From Eubacteriales bacterium (lineage in GTDB: Bacteria; Bacillota; Clostridia; Oscillospirales; Oscillospiraceae), in the NCBI GenBank assembly GCA_030531505.1, contig JAUNNH010000001.1, positions 124,001 to 188,000 on the forward strand: a DNA stretch of 64,000 nucleotides, given 5' to 3'. A program made the translations under genes and the position numbers. Positions 43,384 through 52,622 of the stretch are shown here, one piece after another (the stretch's first letter is position 1; every line of letters begins with the position of its first letter). The notes below the pieces were generated by a model, which saw nothing but the letters and a program-made list of their open reading frames with translations, was not told where the DNA came from and did no database searches.

Positions 43384-44239
43384 CCACTTTCAGGTTGATG
43401 ACAGCCAGAACCGCCACCAGGATGAAGACGACGAAGGACAGCGCAGAGGCGTAGCCGAAGTTGGCCTTGCCCTGGAAGGCGGTGTTGTAGATGTGGTGCG
43501 ACATGGTCATCGTCGTGCCCGCCGGACCGCCGTTGGTGAGGTTCACCGACTCGTCATAGAGCTGCAGCGTACCGTTGATGGACATGATGAAGGTCATAAT
43601 GATGACGGGACGCAGCTGCGGAACGGTGATGTGCCAGAAGGTATCCCAGCCGTTGGCGCCGTCGATGCGGGCAGCCTCATAGACGGAGTAGTCCAGGTTC
43701 TGCAGACCTGCCAGGTAGAACACCATGTTATACCCGGTCCAGCGCCAGATCAGCGCGAAGATGATGACACCGCGGGCAGTCTGGGTCTGGCCGAGCCATT
43801 TCACGTTCTCATGGATGATGCCGAGCTTCATCAGGATTGTGTTGATCATGCCGGTATCATAGAAGAGCGTGCGGAAGATCAAAGAATAGGAGACGAGGGA
43901 GATTGCGCAGGGAAGGAAAATGCAGGTGCGGAACAGCCCGCGGCACTTGAGATTGGGGTTATTCAGCAGCTGCGCCAGCAGGATCGCCAGAACCAGCATG
44001 ACGGGGACCTGAACGATCAGGTAGAGGAAGGTGTTTTTCAGCGCGGTGATGAAGGTCTTGTCCTTGAACATGCGCACGTAGTTGTTGAACCACGGCGTCG
44101 CCCACTTCATATTGGCGCTCGAGCCGGTTTTGAACGAGGTGATCAGCGCGGAGACCATGGGGTAGAAGCTGAAGATGAAGATCATGATCGAGGCCGTGAA
44201 CAGGAAGGCCCAGCCGACGGCTCTCCGTCTTTTCTCCAC
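43367..44239 (-). CDS. Carbohydrate ABC transporter permease, MalF type
   Basis: 290 residues, six membrane helices, EAA loop YEAARIDGANGWDTFWHITVP. The start was set at GTG 44239 because AAAGGAGGA lies five bases upstream and the earlier in-frame ATGs would be inside the terminator-like hairpin at 44263-44292. Pairs with the MalG-type permease and the upstream binding protein for oligosaccharide uptake. Confidence 0.93.
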   Translation of the reverse strand: MEKRRRAVGWAFLFTASIMIFIFSFYPMVSALITSFKTGSSANMKWATPWFNNYVRMFKDKTFITALKNTFLYLIVQVPVMLVLAILLAQLLNNPNLKCRGLFRTCIFLPCAISLVSYSLIFRTLFYDTGMINTILMKLGIIHENVKWLGQTQTARGVIIFALIWRWTGYNMVFYLAGLQNLDYSVYEAARIDGANGWDTFWHITVPQLRPVIIMTFIMSINGTLQLYDESVNLTNGGPAGTTMTMSHHIYNTAFQGKANFGYASALSFVVFILVAVLAVINLKVGDKRD

Positions 44240-44262
44240 AGGAATCCTCCTTTCATGGGAAA

Positions 44263-44292
44263 GTTGCCCCGCCATGTTCATGGCGGGGCAAC
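44263..44292 (-). terminator. Intercistronic hairpin between binding protein and permease genes
   Basis: 14-bp perfect inverted repeat GTTGCCCCGCCATG/CATGGCGGGGCAAC with a minimal 2-base loop and only TTT after it on the minus strand. A partial terminator or mRNA-stabilising structure would give more binding protein than permease. Confidence 0.8.
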
Positions 44293-44331
44293 GCCGTTTT
44301 TATGTTTTGATTCGAAGAAGGGAATCTGCTA

Positions 44332-45615
44332 TCAGCCCATCTCGAACTCGACCTGGTCCTGAGCGTCCTTCAGCTCGCTCATCAGGTCGCCGCCGTTGAT
44401 GATGTTGGTGATGGCATTGCCGATGTAGGTACGGGCAGTGTAGTGGAAGTCGTTCTGCTCAATGACAGGAACGAAAGCGCCCATGCCGACGATGTCGGCA
44501 TAGATGGCCTGGCCGCCGAAGTACTCGACGCCTTCCTGATACACGTCGGACTGGCCGGCGCTGATGCAGCAGGTGATGACGCCGCCGTTGCGCAGCGCGT
44601 TGTCATAGGTCTCCATGGAGCCCTCACCGCCGCCGAAGGTATAGGCGAGGAATTCCTTGGCCAGTTCCACGTTCTTGCAGTTGCCGGTGATGTACAGGGA
44701 GGAGCCGCCGTTGGCCGCATAGCCTTCCTTGCCGCCGTCGAGGGTGGGCAGAGTGGTGAGGCCCCACTTGCCGCTGTTGTCCGCGACCTGCTCGATGGTC
44801 GGGATGATCCAGTTGCCGTTCATGACGCCGGCGACCTGGTTGCCGACGATGGTCTGGTCGCAGTACTCGGACCAGGAGTTGGCCAGCAGGATGGTGCCGT
44901 CCTTGGCGCCCTGGACAATGACCTCAATGATGCGCTGCAGCGGCTCATTGTCAACGAAGTTGGGCTGGCCGTCGGCCCACTGGGACAGACCCTCGGCCTG
45001 CATCAGCATATAGGGCAGGTCGTCGCCGGAGTGGTCCATGGACAGGAGAGCATAGCCGGTCTTGTCCTTGACGTCGCGGGCGATCTCAAGCCAGCGGTCC
45101 CAGCTGATGCCGGTGACGTCGGCCAGGGTGTAGCCGCACTCCTCGAGCACGTCGGTACGATAGGCGAAGATCGCGGTGCCGTTGTCCACAGGCACACCGT
45201 AGTGCACGCCGTCGATGGTGCTGTAGCTCAGCTTCTCAGCGCCGAAGTCGTCCCAGTTCACACCGGCGTCTTCCATATCCATCCAGCAGTCGGGATAGTC
45301 GGCCACGTAGGACTGGATGAAGTGGTCCTGGAACAGGACGATGTCGGGCAGGGAGCTCAGGTCGCCGGAAGAGCCGGCGAGCGTCATGGCCTGCTCCACG
45401 TCGCTGGAGCCGGACTGGGTGGCGATGTCAAGTTTGAAGTCGGGATTGACCTTCTGATAGGCGGCCTCGGCAGCCTTCAGAGCCGGAATGTTGAAGTTGG
45501 CGTCCCAGGCATAGACGGTCAGGGTGTTGTCCCCGTCGGCAAAGGCGGTGCCGGACATGGCCAGCAGGCCGACCGCCATCGTCAGAACCAAGACAAGTGC
45601 GAGAAGCTTTTTCAT
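44332..45615 (-). CDS. Extracellular sugar-binding protein of the ABC transporter
   Basis: 427 residues, family 1 solute-binding protein. A signal peptide (MKKLLALVLVLTMAVGLLA...) ends at AFA-DG. The mature part has typical features (ADYPDCWMDMEDAG, WDRWLEIARDVKDKTG, GVMNGNWIIPTIEQV). There is no lipobox cysteine, which is unusual for a Gram-positive binding protein that should be lipid-anchored. ATG at 45615 has GGAGG upstream. It is the first gene of the operon and defines the sugar, probably a galactoside or beta-oligosaccharide judged from the LacZ gene. Confidence 0.93.
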   Translation of the reverse strand: MKKLLALVLVLTMAVGLLAMSGTAFADGDNTLTVYAWDANFNIPALKAAEAAYQKVNPDFKLDIATQSGSSDVEQAMTLAGSSGDLSSLPDIVLFQDHFIQSYVADYPDCWMDMEDAGVNWDDFGAEKLSYSTIDGVHYGVPVDNGTAIFAYRTDVLEECGYTLADVTGISWDRWLEIARDVKDKTGYALLSMDHSGDDLPYMLMQAEGLSQWADGQPNFVDNEPLQRIIEVIVQGAKDGTILLANSWSEYCDQTIVGNQVAGVMNGNWIIPTIEQVADNSGKWGLTTLPTLDGGKEGYAANGGSSLYITGNCKNVELAKEFLAYTFGGGEGSMETYDNALRNGGVITCCISAGQSDVYQEGVEYFGGQAIYADIVGMGAFVPVIEQNDFHYTARTYIGNAITNIINGGDLMSELKDAQDQVEFEMG

Positions 45616-45843
45616 GATGTGTCCTCCAATATAGATTATTTTGGCTTGCAAGGAAGAAAGAGATGACTGTCTGTGAAAAAGTGACAGTTTTTTGGATCCT
45701 TCTCCTGTCGCTGTATATGCATAATAACATGCATGGATGGAATAAAGCAACTGTTTTCAATGAAAAAAACGGCAAATTCGATCATCTAAAAAATAACTTG
45801 AGCAGAGTGCACAAATGAAAAGCGGCAGACTTTGTACAGAGTG

Positions 45844-46788
45844 CTACAATGTCTGCCAGCCCTTCTGCGCGGTGATGTGATACTCCGTGGGAGAATGCAG
45901 GTTGCCGCCGCCCCGCTTCCAGTGATAGGGCGTGGTGCCGAGGAATTTCCGGAAATTGCGCGTAAAGGTGGAGATCGAAGGAAAGCCACAGTCGGCCGCG
46001 ATGATCTCCATGGAGGTGTCTGTCTTCCGCATAAGCTTGCAGGCCTTCTGGATGCGGATCAGATTCAGATAATCCATGGGCGTCATGCTGATATGGTCCT
46101 CGAAGACACGGCGGAAATGCGGCTCGCTCAGCCCGCAGCGGCTCGCGAGCTCCGAGGCGCGGATCGGCATGGCGTAATGCTCGTCGATGTGACGCAGCGC
46201 GGGCAGGATCTGATTGAGGGAGGCGAGATCCGGCGGCGGGAGGAGCGGCCGCTCGTCGATGCGCTCGCGCTGGATGCGCAGCAGCTCCAGAAGGCAGATC
46301 TGGGTGAGGCGCTGCACGGTCTCCCGCTGATAGGGTTTCTTCTGCCTCACCTCCCGCAGAATCTTGCGGACGGTGGAGGCAAATTCCGGCTGCTCCTCCA
46401 CCGGGAAGAGATCGGCCCGGCTGTTCAGCGCGCGCAGCGCTTCGCCCTGTGCGAGGGGATCGCCGGGGAACAGCTCCCGAATCAGCTCCTCGGTGTCGAG
46501 GAACAGGAACTCCCAGGAGTCTACATCCTCGCTGATGGTGATGTGCGGGTAGTGCGCGGGGATGGCAGAGACCATGCCGTCCTCGTAGACGTGTTCCGTC
46601 TCTCCCAGCCCCAGCAGGCCGCGCCCGTGGTGGCAGTATCCGATCTCAAGCAGGTTGTGAAAGTGCATGCAGATGTCGTTGTGCCCGTAAGTCCCGATCC
46701 AGGATTCGCCGCAGAGGGCGAGGACAGACTCACCCTGCGGGATCTCGTAAAAGCGAAACTCCAGTTTATCCCGTTTCTTGCGGCCCAT
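45844..46788 (-). CDS. AraC-family regulator of the sugar operon
   Basis: 314 residues: an N-terminal cupin-like ligand domain (about 10-120, MHFHNLLEIGYCHHGRG) and a C-terminal double HTH (about 190-290, ASRCGLSEPHFRRVFEDHISMTPMDYLN and IAADCGFPSISTFTRNFRKFLGTTP). GGAGGTGGAGG lies before the ATG at 46788. It should activate the downstream sugar-uptake operon, on the same strand with 228 bases between, and possibly the divergent esterase gene in response to a sugar. Confidence 0.95.
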   Translation of the reverse strand: MGRKKRDKLEFRFYEIPQGESVLALCGESWIGTYGHNDICMHFHNLLEIGYCHHGRGLLGLGETEHVYEDGMVSAIPAHYPHITISEDVDSWEFLFLDTEELIRELFPGDPLAQGEALRALNSRADLFPVEEQPEFASTVRKILREVRQKKPYQRETVQRLTQICLLELLRIQRERIDERPLLPPPDLASLNQILPALRHIDEHYAMPIRASELASRCGLSEPHFRRVFEDHISMTPMDYLNLIRIQKACKLMRKTDTSMEIIAADCGFPSISTFTRNFRKFLGTTPYHWKRGGGNLHSPTEYHITAQKGWQTL

Positions 46789-46817
46789 GCCTCCACCTCC
46801 CGACATTTGATAAATCC

Positions 46818-46886
46818 AGTATACCCCCGGCACCGCGCTTTGACAAGCGCTTCCGGCTTGCAGGCAGGGCAGAGAGCGGGTATAAT
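46818..46886. promoter_or_regulatory. Divergent promoters of the AraC regulator and esterase genes
   Basis: Minus strand: TTGTCA (46841-46846), 17 bp, TATACT (46818-46823). Plus strand: TTGCAG (46858-46863), 17 bp, TATAAT (46881-46886). The two -35 boxes are 11 bp apart. Confidence 0.78.
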
Positions 46887-46929
46887 ACTTATTAGATGGA
46901 GAACAGAAAACGGACAAGGAGGCAAAACG

Positions 46930-48498
46930 ATGATTCATTCCTTTCGCAGCGACCGGGAGACGGCGCTGGTGCGCACGGCAAAGGGCCTGGTCCGGGGTTA
47001 TGCCCAGGACGGGCTGCTGATCTTTAAAGGTATCCCCTATGCGCGTGCGCAGCGCTTCCACGCCCCGGAGGAGACGGAGAGCTGGGAGGGCGTGTTCCAG
47101 GCGTCCAGCTACGGCTTCGTCTGCCCGCTGCTCTCGAACGACCGGCCCGCCGGCGAGCTGCGCGTGCCGCACCGTTACTGGCCGATGGATGAGGACTGCC
47201 TGAACCTGAACATCTGGACCCCGGGGACGGACGAAGCGAAGCGCCCGGTCCTGGTCTGGCTGCACGGCGGCGGTTACTACGCGGGCTCGTCGATCGAGCA
47301 GCTCGCCTACGACGGGGCCAATATGAGCCGCTTCGGGGACGCGGTCGTCGTCTCCATAAACCACCGCCTCAACATCCTCGGTTATTTCGATCTCTCCGAT
47401 TTCGGGGAGGGATATATAAACTCCGGGAATGCCGGCGGGGACGACATCATCGCGGCCCTGCGCTGGGTGCGGGAGAACATCGCCGCCTTCGGCGGCGATC
47501 CCGACCGGGTGACGGTCTTCGGTCAGTCGGGCGGCGGGGCGAAGGTGACGACGCTGCTGCAGTCCCCGGCCGCGGACAGACTGTTTGCACGCGGCATCGT
47601 GATGAGCGGCGTGATCGGCCCTATGCTCGCCGACGCCGTCGGGAGCGGGCGGGAGCTTGCGGAGGCGATGATGGCGGAGCTCGGGCTGCATGAGGTCCGG
47701 GAGCTGGAGACGGTGGACTATCATCTGCTGGCCAAAGCCTATCTCAAGCTGCAGCCCGCCTTTGAGCGGGAGGGGAAATACGTCGGCTGCTGCCCGCACC
47801 CCAACGCCTTCTACCGCGGCGATCCGCTCCGGCACGGCTTCCGGGAGGAGACAAAGGATGTGCCCCTGCTGGTGGGGAGCGTGTTCGGGGAATTTGCCTC
47901 CTTTACCCCGGCCCCGTATGACCGCGGCCGCATGAGCGAGGAGGAACAGCTTGCGGCGCTGCGCGGCTTCGTCGGCGAGGAGGGCCTCAACGTGCTGCTG
48001 CCGCTCTTCCGAACCGCCTACCCCGAGCGGCCGCTGATCGACCTGCTGCGCCTCGACTTTGTGTTTCGCGCGCCCGAAATCGCGTATCTCGCCGCGCGCA
48101 GCCGTCTGAACGGACGTACCTGGTCCTATCTCTTCAACATGGACCAGCCCATCGACGACGGCGGCTCGACGCCCTGGCACTGCAGCGACATCCCCTATGT
48201 CTTCCGTAACATCGGCCTCGTGGAGCATGCACACGGTCCGCTGGCGGACCCGACGCTCCCGGAGCGCATCCAGGATCAGGTCTTCGAGAGTGTGCTCGCC
48301 TTTGCGCGCTGCGGCGACCCGGCGAATCCCGCGATCCCGGCCTGGCCGCCCTGCGGTCCGGACGGGGAGCACACGCTGCTGATCGATGCCAACACGCGTG
48401 TGCGCACGGACTTTGATCACGCGCTCATCGCGGCGCAGACGCAGTATATGGGTCCGGTCTTCGAGCGCATGATGCGCGAGCAGGACGTCCAGCACTGA
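46930..48498 (+). CDS. Type-B carboxylesterase
   Basis: 522 residues, cytoplasmic. The oxyanion motif is WLHGGGYYAGS (about 115-125). The nucleophile elbow reads FGQSGGGA with Ser200, where FGESAGG is usual. The catalytic acid and His are expected later; HCSDIPYVF near 417 holds the likely His. AAGGAGG precedes the ATG at 46930. It is divergent from the AraC gene of the galactoside operon, so it may de-acylate an imported sugar or plant ester, an inference from context only. Confidence 0.93.
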   Translation: MIHSFRSDRETALVRTAKGLVRGYAQDGLLIFKGIPYARAQRFHAPEETESWEGVFQASSYGFVCPLLSNDRPAGELRVPHRYWPMDEDCLNLNIWTPGTDEAKRPVLVWLHGGGYYAGSSIEQLAYDGANMSRFGDAVVVSINHRLNILGYFDLSDFGEGYINSGNAGGDDIIAALRWVRENIAAFGGDPDRVTVFGQSGGGAKVTTLLQSPAADRLFARGIVMSGVIGPMLADAVGSGRELAEAMMAELGLHEVRELETVDYHLLAKAYLKLQPAFEREGKYVGCCPHPNAFYRGDPLRHGFREETKDVPLLVGSVFGEFASFTPAPYDRGRMSEEEQLAALRGFVGEEGLNVLLPLFRTAYPERPLIDLLRLDFVFRAPEIAYLAARSRLNGRTWSYLFNMDQPIDDGGSTPWHCSDIPYVFRNIGLVEHAHGPLADPTLPERIQDQVFESVLAFARCGDPANPAIPAWPPCGPDGEHTLLIDANTRVRTDFDHALIAAQTQYMGPVFERMMREQDVQH

Positions 48499-48513
48499 CA
48501 CCCTGAATAACCG

Positions 48514-48548
48514 AAATCGCCCCGCACATTCGTGCGGGGCGATTCTTT
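48514..48548. terminator. Bidirectional intrinsic terminator
   Basis: AATCGCCCCGCAC/GTGCGGGGCGATT (48515-48527 and 48532-48544) between the convergent esterase and PFOR genes. Confidence 0.88.
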
Positions 48549-48560
48549 CTGTATGGGGCT

Positions 48561-51500
48561 TTATTTGTCGGCGAGCTTCTTGTACTTGGCATAGCGCCGG
48601 GCCGTGAAGGTCTCGGCCTCCGCGAAGAGGAGCTCGGCCCGTTCGGGGAAGGTGCGGGTCAGGGAGGCGAAGCGGTTTTCTCCCATCATGTACTCGCGCA
48701 GCTTGCCGTTGGGTTCCGCGGAGTCGAGCGAGAAGGGGTTCTTCCCGTCCTTCTCGTTGTCGGGGTTGTAGCGGTAGAGGGGCCAGAAGCCGCAGTCCAC
48801 AGCCGCCTTGCCCTCGTCGATGGAGTGGCCCATGCCCTTGGAGAGGCCGTGGTTGATGCAGGGGGCGTAGGCGATGACGATGGAGGGGCCGTTGTAGGCG
48901 GCGGCCTCCTTGAGGCACTTGATGAGGTGCTCGGGATTCGCACCGATCGAGACCTGCGCGACGTAGACATAGCCGTAGCTGGAGAGAATCAGGCCGAGGT
49001 CCTTCTTCGGCGTGCCCTTGCCGGCGGCGGCAAACTGCACGGAGGCGCCGGTGGGTGTGGCCTTGGAGGCCTGGCCGCCGGTGTTGGCGTAGAGCTCATT
49101 GTCCATGACCAGCACGTTCAGATCGCGGCCGCTCGCCATGACGTGGTCGAGACCGCCGTAGCCGATGTCGTAGGCCCAGCCGTCGCCGCCGACCATCCAG
49201 ACGGACTTCTTGGTGAGCGCGTCCTCGCGCTCGCGCAGGAAGGTGATGTCCTCGCTCTCCTCCGCGGTCGCGGCCAGCGCCTCGCGCACGGCGTCGGAGA
49301 GCGCGGCGGTCTGATCCATGTCATCGCCGTCCTGAAGCCAGGCGTCGAGCGCCGCCTTGAGCGCTTCGTCGCCGCTCTCGGCGAGGACTTTCCGCGCGTG
49401 CAGCTTGGCCTGGTCGCGCAGCTGCTCGGCGGAGAGGCTGATACCCAGCGCGAACTCGGCGTTGTTCTCAAAGAGGGAGTTGGAGAAGGCGGGGCCGAAG
49501 CCGCGCTTCGTCACGGTCTGCGGATAGGAGGGCGAGTAGAAGCCGTAGGCCTGGGAGCAGCCGGTGGCGTTTGCAACGTAGAGCCGGTCGCCGAAGAGCT
49601 GGGTCAGGAGCTTGATGTAGGGCGTCTCACCGCAGCCGGGGCAGGCGCCGGAGAACTCATAGAGCGGCTGCTCGTACTGGCTGCCCTTGGCGGAGAAGCG
49701 GCTCATGGGGTTGGGCTTCTCCGAGAGAGTGAGGCAGTGGTCCCAGTTGCGCTGCTCGTCGAGCACGTCGTCCAGCGGGACCATCTTCAGCGCCTTCTCC
49801 TTGGCCGGGCAGACATTGGCGCAGCTGGAGCAGCCCTGGCAGTCGAGCACGTCGACCTGGATGCGGTAGCGCAGACCCTCGAAGCCCTTGCCGGGCGCTT
49901 TCTTCGTTACGCAGCTCCCAGGCGCGGCGGCTGCCTCCTCCTCGGTGAAGAGGAAGGGGCGGATGGCCGCGTGCGGGCAGACCAGCGCGCAGCGGTTGCA
50001 GCCGATGCACTTGTCGGCGTCCCAGACCGGGACGTTGTCGGCCACGCCGCGCTTTTCAAAGCGGGCGGTGTCGGTCGGCATGACGCCGTCGGTGTACTGT
50101 GCGAAGACGCTGACCGGGAGCTTGTCACCCTCGGCGCGGTTCATCGGGATCAGTACCTCGCGCACGAAAGCGGGGAGCGAAGCATCCGGCGTCGTATCCT
50201 CGTCCTGCAGCGCCGCCCACTCGGCCGGAATCTCGATCTTCACGGCGCCGGTGAGGCCGCGCTCAATGGCGGCGAGGTTCATATTGACGATCTTTTCGCC
50301 CTTGCGGGAGAAGGTCTTGACGGCGGCCTCCTTCATGTAGCGCTCGGCCTCGTCGATGGGCAGCACGCCGGAGAGCTTGAAGAAGGCGGCCTGCAGCACG
50401 GTGCTCGTGCGGTTGCCGAGACCGATCTCGGCCGCGATGTCGGTCGCGTCGATGACGAAGAAGTTCACCTTCCGCTCGGCCAGCAGGCGCTTGGCGCGGT
50501 TGGGGAGATTGGCGAAGAGCTGTTCCCCCTTCCAGCGGGTGTTGAGCAGGAAGATGCCGCCGGGCTTGACCTCGCTCACGATGTCGTAGCTGTGCATGTA
50601 GCTCTGCTTGTGGCAGGCGACGAAGTCCGCCATCGTGACGTAATAGGTCGAGAGGATCGGCTCATGCCCGAAACGCAGGTGGCTGCGCGTGAGGCCGCCG
50701 GACTTCTTCGAGTCGTACTGGAAGTAGGCCTGGACGTACTGATCGGTGTTGTCGCCGATGATCTTGCAGGAGTTCTTGTTCGCGCCGACCGTGCCGTCGG
50801 AGCCGAGCCCCCAGAACTTGCAGGAGATGATCGACTTGCCGGAGGTGACGATGTTCTCGCCCACGGGCAGGGAGAGGAAACTCACATCGTCCGTGATGCC
50901 GACGGAGAAGTGGTTTTTCTGCTCGCCGGCCATGTTGTCGAAGACGGCTTTGATCTGCGCCGGGGTGGTGTCCTTGGAGCTCAGACCGCAGCGCCCGCCG
51001 AGCAGCGGCAGGTGCAGCCCGCTCTCGAGCAGGGCCGCACTCACGTCCTCATAGAGCGGCTCACCGAGCGCGCCGGGCTCCTTGGTGCGGTCGAGCGTGG
51101 TGAGGATGCGGCAGCTCGCGGGGATCGCGGCGGTAAAGTATTTGAGGGAGAAGGGGCGGTAGAGATGTACCTGGATGAAGCCCACCTTCTCGCCGCGCGC
51201 GCACAGATAGTCCACGACCTCACGGACCGTGTCGCTCACGGAGCCCATCGCGACGATGATGCGCTCGGCGTCGGGCGCACCGAAGTAGTTGAAGGGCCTG
51301 TAATCCCGTCCCGTGAGCGCGGAGATCTTCGCCATGTAGTCTGCGACGATGTCGGGGAAGGCGGCGTAAGTGGGGTTGATGGACTCGCGGTGCTGGAAGA
51401 AGGTGTCGTCGTTCTCGCCGGTGTTGCGGATCGTGGGGTGCTCCGGGTTCAGCGCACGGTCGCGGAAGCGCTTGAGCGCGGCGCGGTCGACGAGCTGCGC

Positions 51501-52079
51501 CATATCCTCGAAGTCCAGCACCTCGATCTTCTGGATCTCGTGGGAGGTGCGGAAGCCGTCGAAGAAGTGCTGCACGGGGAGATGACCTTTGATAGCCGCA
51601 AGATGGGCCACTGCGCCGAGATCCATGCACTCCTGGACGCTCGAGGAGGCCAGCTGCGCCCAGCCGGTCTGGCGGCAGGCCATGACGTCGGAATGGTCGC
51701 CGAAGATGGAGATGGAGTGGGTACCGACGGTGCGCGCCGCGACGTGCATCACCGCGGGCAGCTGCAGGCCCGCGATGCGGTACATCGGCGGGATCATCAG
51801 CATCAGGCCCTGGGACGAGGTATAGGTCGTGCCGAGGGAGCCGGCCTCGAGCATGCCCTGCAGCGTGCCGCAGGCGCCGGCCTCGGCCTGCATCTCCACG
51901 ATGCGGACAGAGGTCCCGAAGATGTTCTTGAGACCGTTTGCGGACCATTCATCCACATGCGTGGCCATGGGACTTGAGGGTGTGATGGGGTAGATGGCGG
52001 CGGTCTCCGTAAAGGCGTAGGAGATATACGAGGCGGCCTCGTTGCCGTCCATGGATTTGAAGACTTTGTTCTTTGACAT
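48561..52079 (-). CDS. nifJ: Pyruvate:ferredoxin (flavodoxin) oxidoreductase
   Basis: 1172 residues, single-chain homodimeric PFOR. Domain I has YPITPSSPMATHVDEW near residue 30, then the gamma and CoA-binding domains. The inserted 8Fe ferredoxin domain (about 680-780) has CIGCNRCALVCPH and CQGCSSCANVCP. The C-terminal TPP domain carries the proximal-cluster cysteines (GACPGCGETPY) and GGDGWAYDIGYGGLDH. It oxidises pyruvate to acetyl-CoA and CO2 with reduction of ferredoxin, the central step of anaerobic fermentation. AGGAGG precedes the ATG. Confidence 0.97.
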   Translation of the reverse strand: MSKNKVFKSMDGNEAASYISYAFTETAAIYPITPSSPMATHVDEWSANGLKNIFGTSVRIVEMQAEAGACGTLQGMLEAGSLGTTYTSSQGLMLMIPPMYRIAGLQLPAVMHVAARTVGTHSISIFGDHSDVMACRQTGWAQLASSSVQECMDLGAVAHLAAIKGHLPVQHFFDGFRTSHEIQKIEVLDFEDMAQLVDRAALKRFRDRALNPEHPTIRNTGENDDTFFQHRESINPTYAAFPDIVADYMAKISALTGRDYRPFNYFGAPDAERIIVAMGSVSDTVREVVDYLCARGEKVGFIQVHLYRPFSLKYFTAAIPASCRILTTLDRTKEPGALGEPLYEDVSAALLESGLHLPLLGGRCGLSSKDTTPAQIKAVFDNMAGEQKNHFSVGITDDVSFLSLPVGENIVTSGKSIISCKFWGLGSDGTVGANKNSCKIIGDNTDQYVQAYFQYDSKKSGGLTRSHLRFGHEPILSTYYVTMADFVACHKQSYMHSYDIVSEVKPGGIFLLNTRWKGEQLFANLPNRAKRLLAERKVNFFVIDATDIAAEIGLGNRTSTVLQAAFFKLSGVLPIDEAERYMKEAAVKTFSRKGEKIVNMNLAAIERGLTGAVKIEIPAEWAALQDEDTTPDASLPAFVREVLIPMNRAEGDKLPVSVFAQYTDGVMPTDTARFEKRGVADNVPVWDADKCIGCNRCALVCPHAAIRPFLFTEEEAAAAPGSCVTKKAPGKGFEGLRYRIQVDVLDCQGCSSCANVCPAKEKALKMVPLDDVLDEQRNWDHCLTLSEKPNPMSRFSAKGSQYEQPLYEFSGACPGCGETPYIKLLTQLFGDRLYVANATGCSQAYGFYSPSYPQTVTKRGFGPAFSNSLFENNAEFALGISLSAEQLRDQAKLHARKVLAESGDEALKAALDAWLQDGDDMDQTAALSDAVREALAATAEESEDITFLREREDALTKKSVWMVGGDGWAYDIGYGGLDHVMASGRDLNVLVMDNELYANTGGQASKATPTGASVQFAAAGKGTPKKDLGLILSSYGYVYVAQVSIGANPEHLIKCLKEAAAYNGPSIVIAYAPCINHGLSKGMGHSIDEGKAAVDCGFWPLYRYNPDNEKDGKNPFSLDSAEPNGKLREYMMGENRFASLTRTFPERAELLFAEAETFTARRYAKYKKLADK

Positions 52080-52130
52080 GTTGGCTGTTCCTCCTGTATG
52101 GGCAATGTTATGACCGGATCAGGTGCTTCC

Positions 52131-52159
52131 AGTATAAACCAAGAGTCGCCACCGCGCAA
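52131..52159 (-). promoter_or_regulatory. Possible promoter of the PFOR gene
   Basis: Minus strand TTGCGC (52154-52159), 17-bp spacer, TATACT (52131-52136), about 55 bases before the start. Confidence 0.5.
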
Positions 52160-52189
52160 GACGGAACGAACAGGATCGAACAAAAGAAA

Positions 52190-52399
52190 GACCCGGCGGA
52201 TCGAGGGATCCGCCGGGTCGGGGCATTAAAACTTTGTCTCCACATCCGCCAACGGCGGACGTATACGGGCTATAGCCCGAACCTGACGCACAAAGTGCGT
52301 TAGGCGGAGACTACGTTGCAACGGTATCCCCGAGAAACACAGATTATTCTGTGTTTTTCATGCGAAGCAGTGTTTCGCATGCGCGCATTTCATGCGCGC
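52190..52399. repeat. Array of hairpins, including a 76-nt four-stem element
   Basis: In 210 bases: a 13-bp stem GACCCGGCGGATC/GATCCGCCGGGTC (52190-52219). Then a unit closed by GTCTCC/GGAGAC (52236-52241 and 52306-52311) that encloses TCCGCC/GGCGGA, CGGGC/GCCCG and a roughly 10-bp stem around ACGCAC/GTGCGT. Then AAACACAGA/TCTGTGTTT with TT after it (52335-52358), CATGCGAA/TTCGCATG (52359-52381) and GCGCGCAT/ATGCGCGC (52381-52399). It lies between the PFOR promoter and the end of the feo operon. No gene is visible; some stems must be terminators for feo. Confidence 0.75.
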
Positions 52400-52409
52400 G
52401 GGGATTTCG

Positions 52410-52589
52410 TTATGGCGTTTTCCGCGCCGCGGCACAGGAGCAGGCGCCGCAGCTTTGGCAGCTGCCGCCGCAGGCACTCCGGCCGGCCTTCCGGTCCCGG
52501 AGCATGCTGCGGATGACCAGACCGACGACCAGCGCCAGCACGGCGAGGATCACAATATTGACAAGATTGGCAGAGAGCCATGTGAGCAT
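52410..52589 (-). CDS. FeoB-associated Cys-rich membrane protein
   Basis: 59 residues: one membrane helix (about 5-27) and a cysteine-rich tail CGGSCQSCGACSC. This is the small protein commonly encoded right after feoB in Firmicutes and thought to help ferrous iron transport. ATG 52589 was chosen because AAAGGAG lies eight bases upstream; the GTG at 52598 touches that site. Last gene of the feo operon, 33 bases after feoB. Confidence 0.88.
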   Translation of the reverse strand: MLTWLSANLVNIVILAVLALVVGLVIRSMLRDRKAGRSACGGSCQSCGACSCAAARKTP

Positions 52590-52622
52590 GGCGTTCACTC
52601 CTTTCCTATGGGATCGGCGCTC

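Noticed and set aside
45844-48918. AraC gene read as a 1024-residue protein
   Set aside because: The extra N-terminal 700 residues are antisense to the esterase gene; a strong ribosome binding site puts the start at 46788.
48825-51977. 1050-codon open frame antisense to PFOR
   Set aside because: Shadow frame. The PFOR on the other strand has complete iron-sulphur and TPP motifs.
52236-52311. tRNA gene
   Set aside because: Length and cloverleaf shape fit, but there is no T-arm consensus at the right place, no A/B-box pattern and no normal anticodon arm on either strand.
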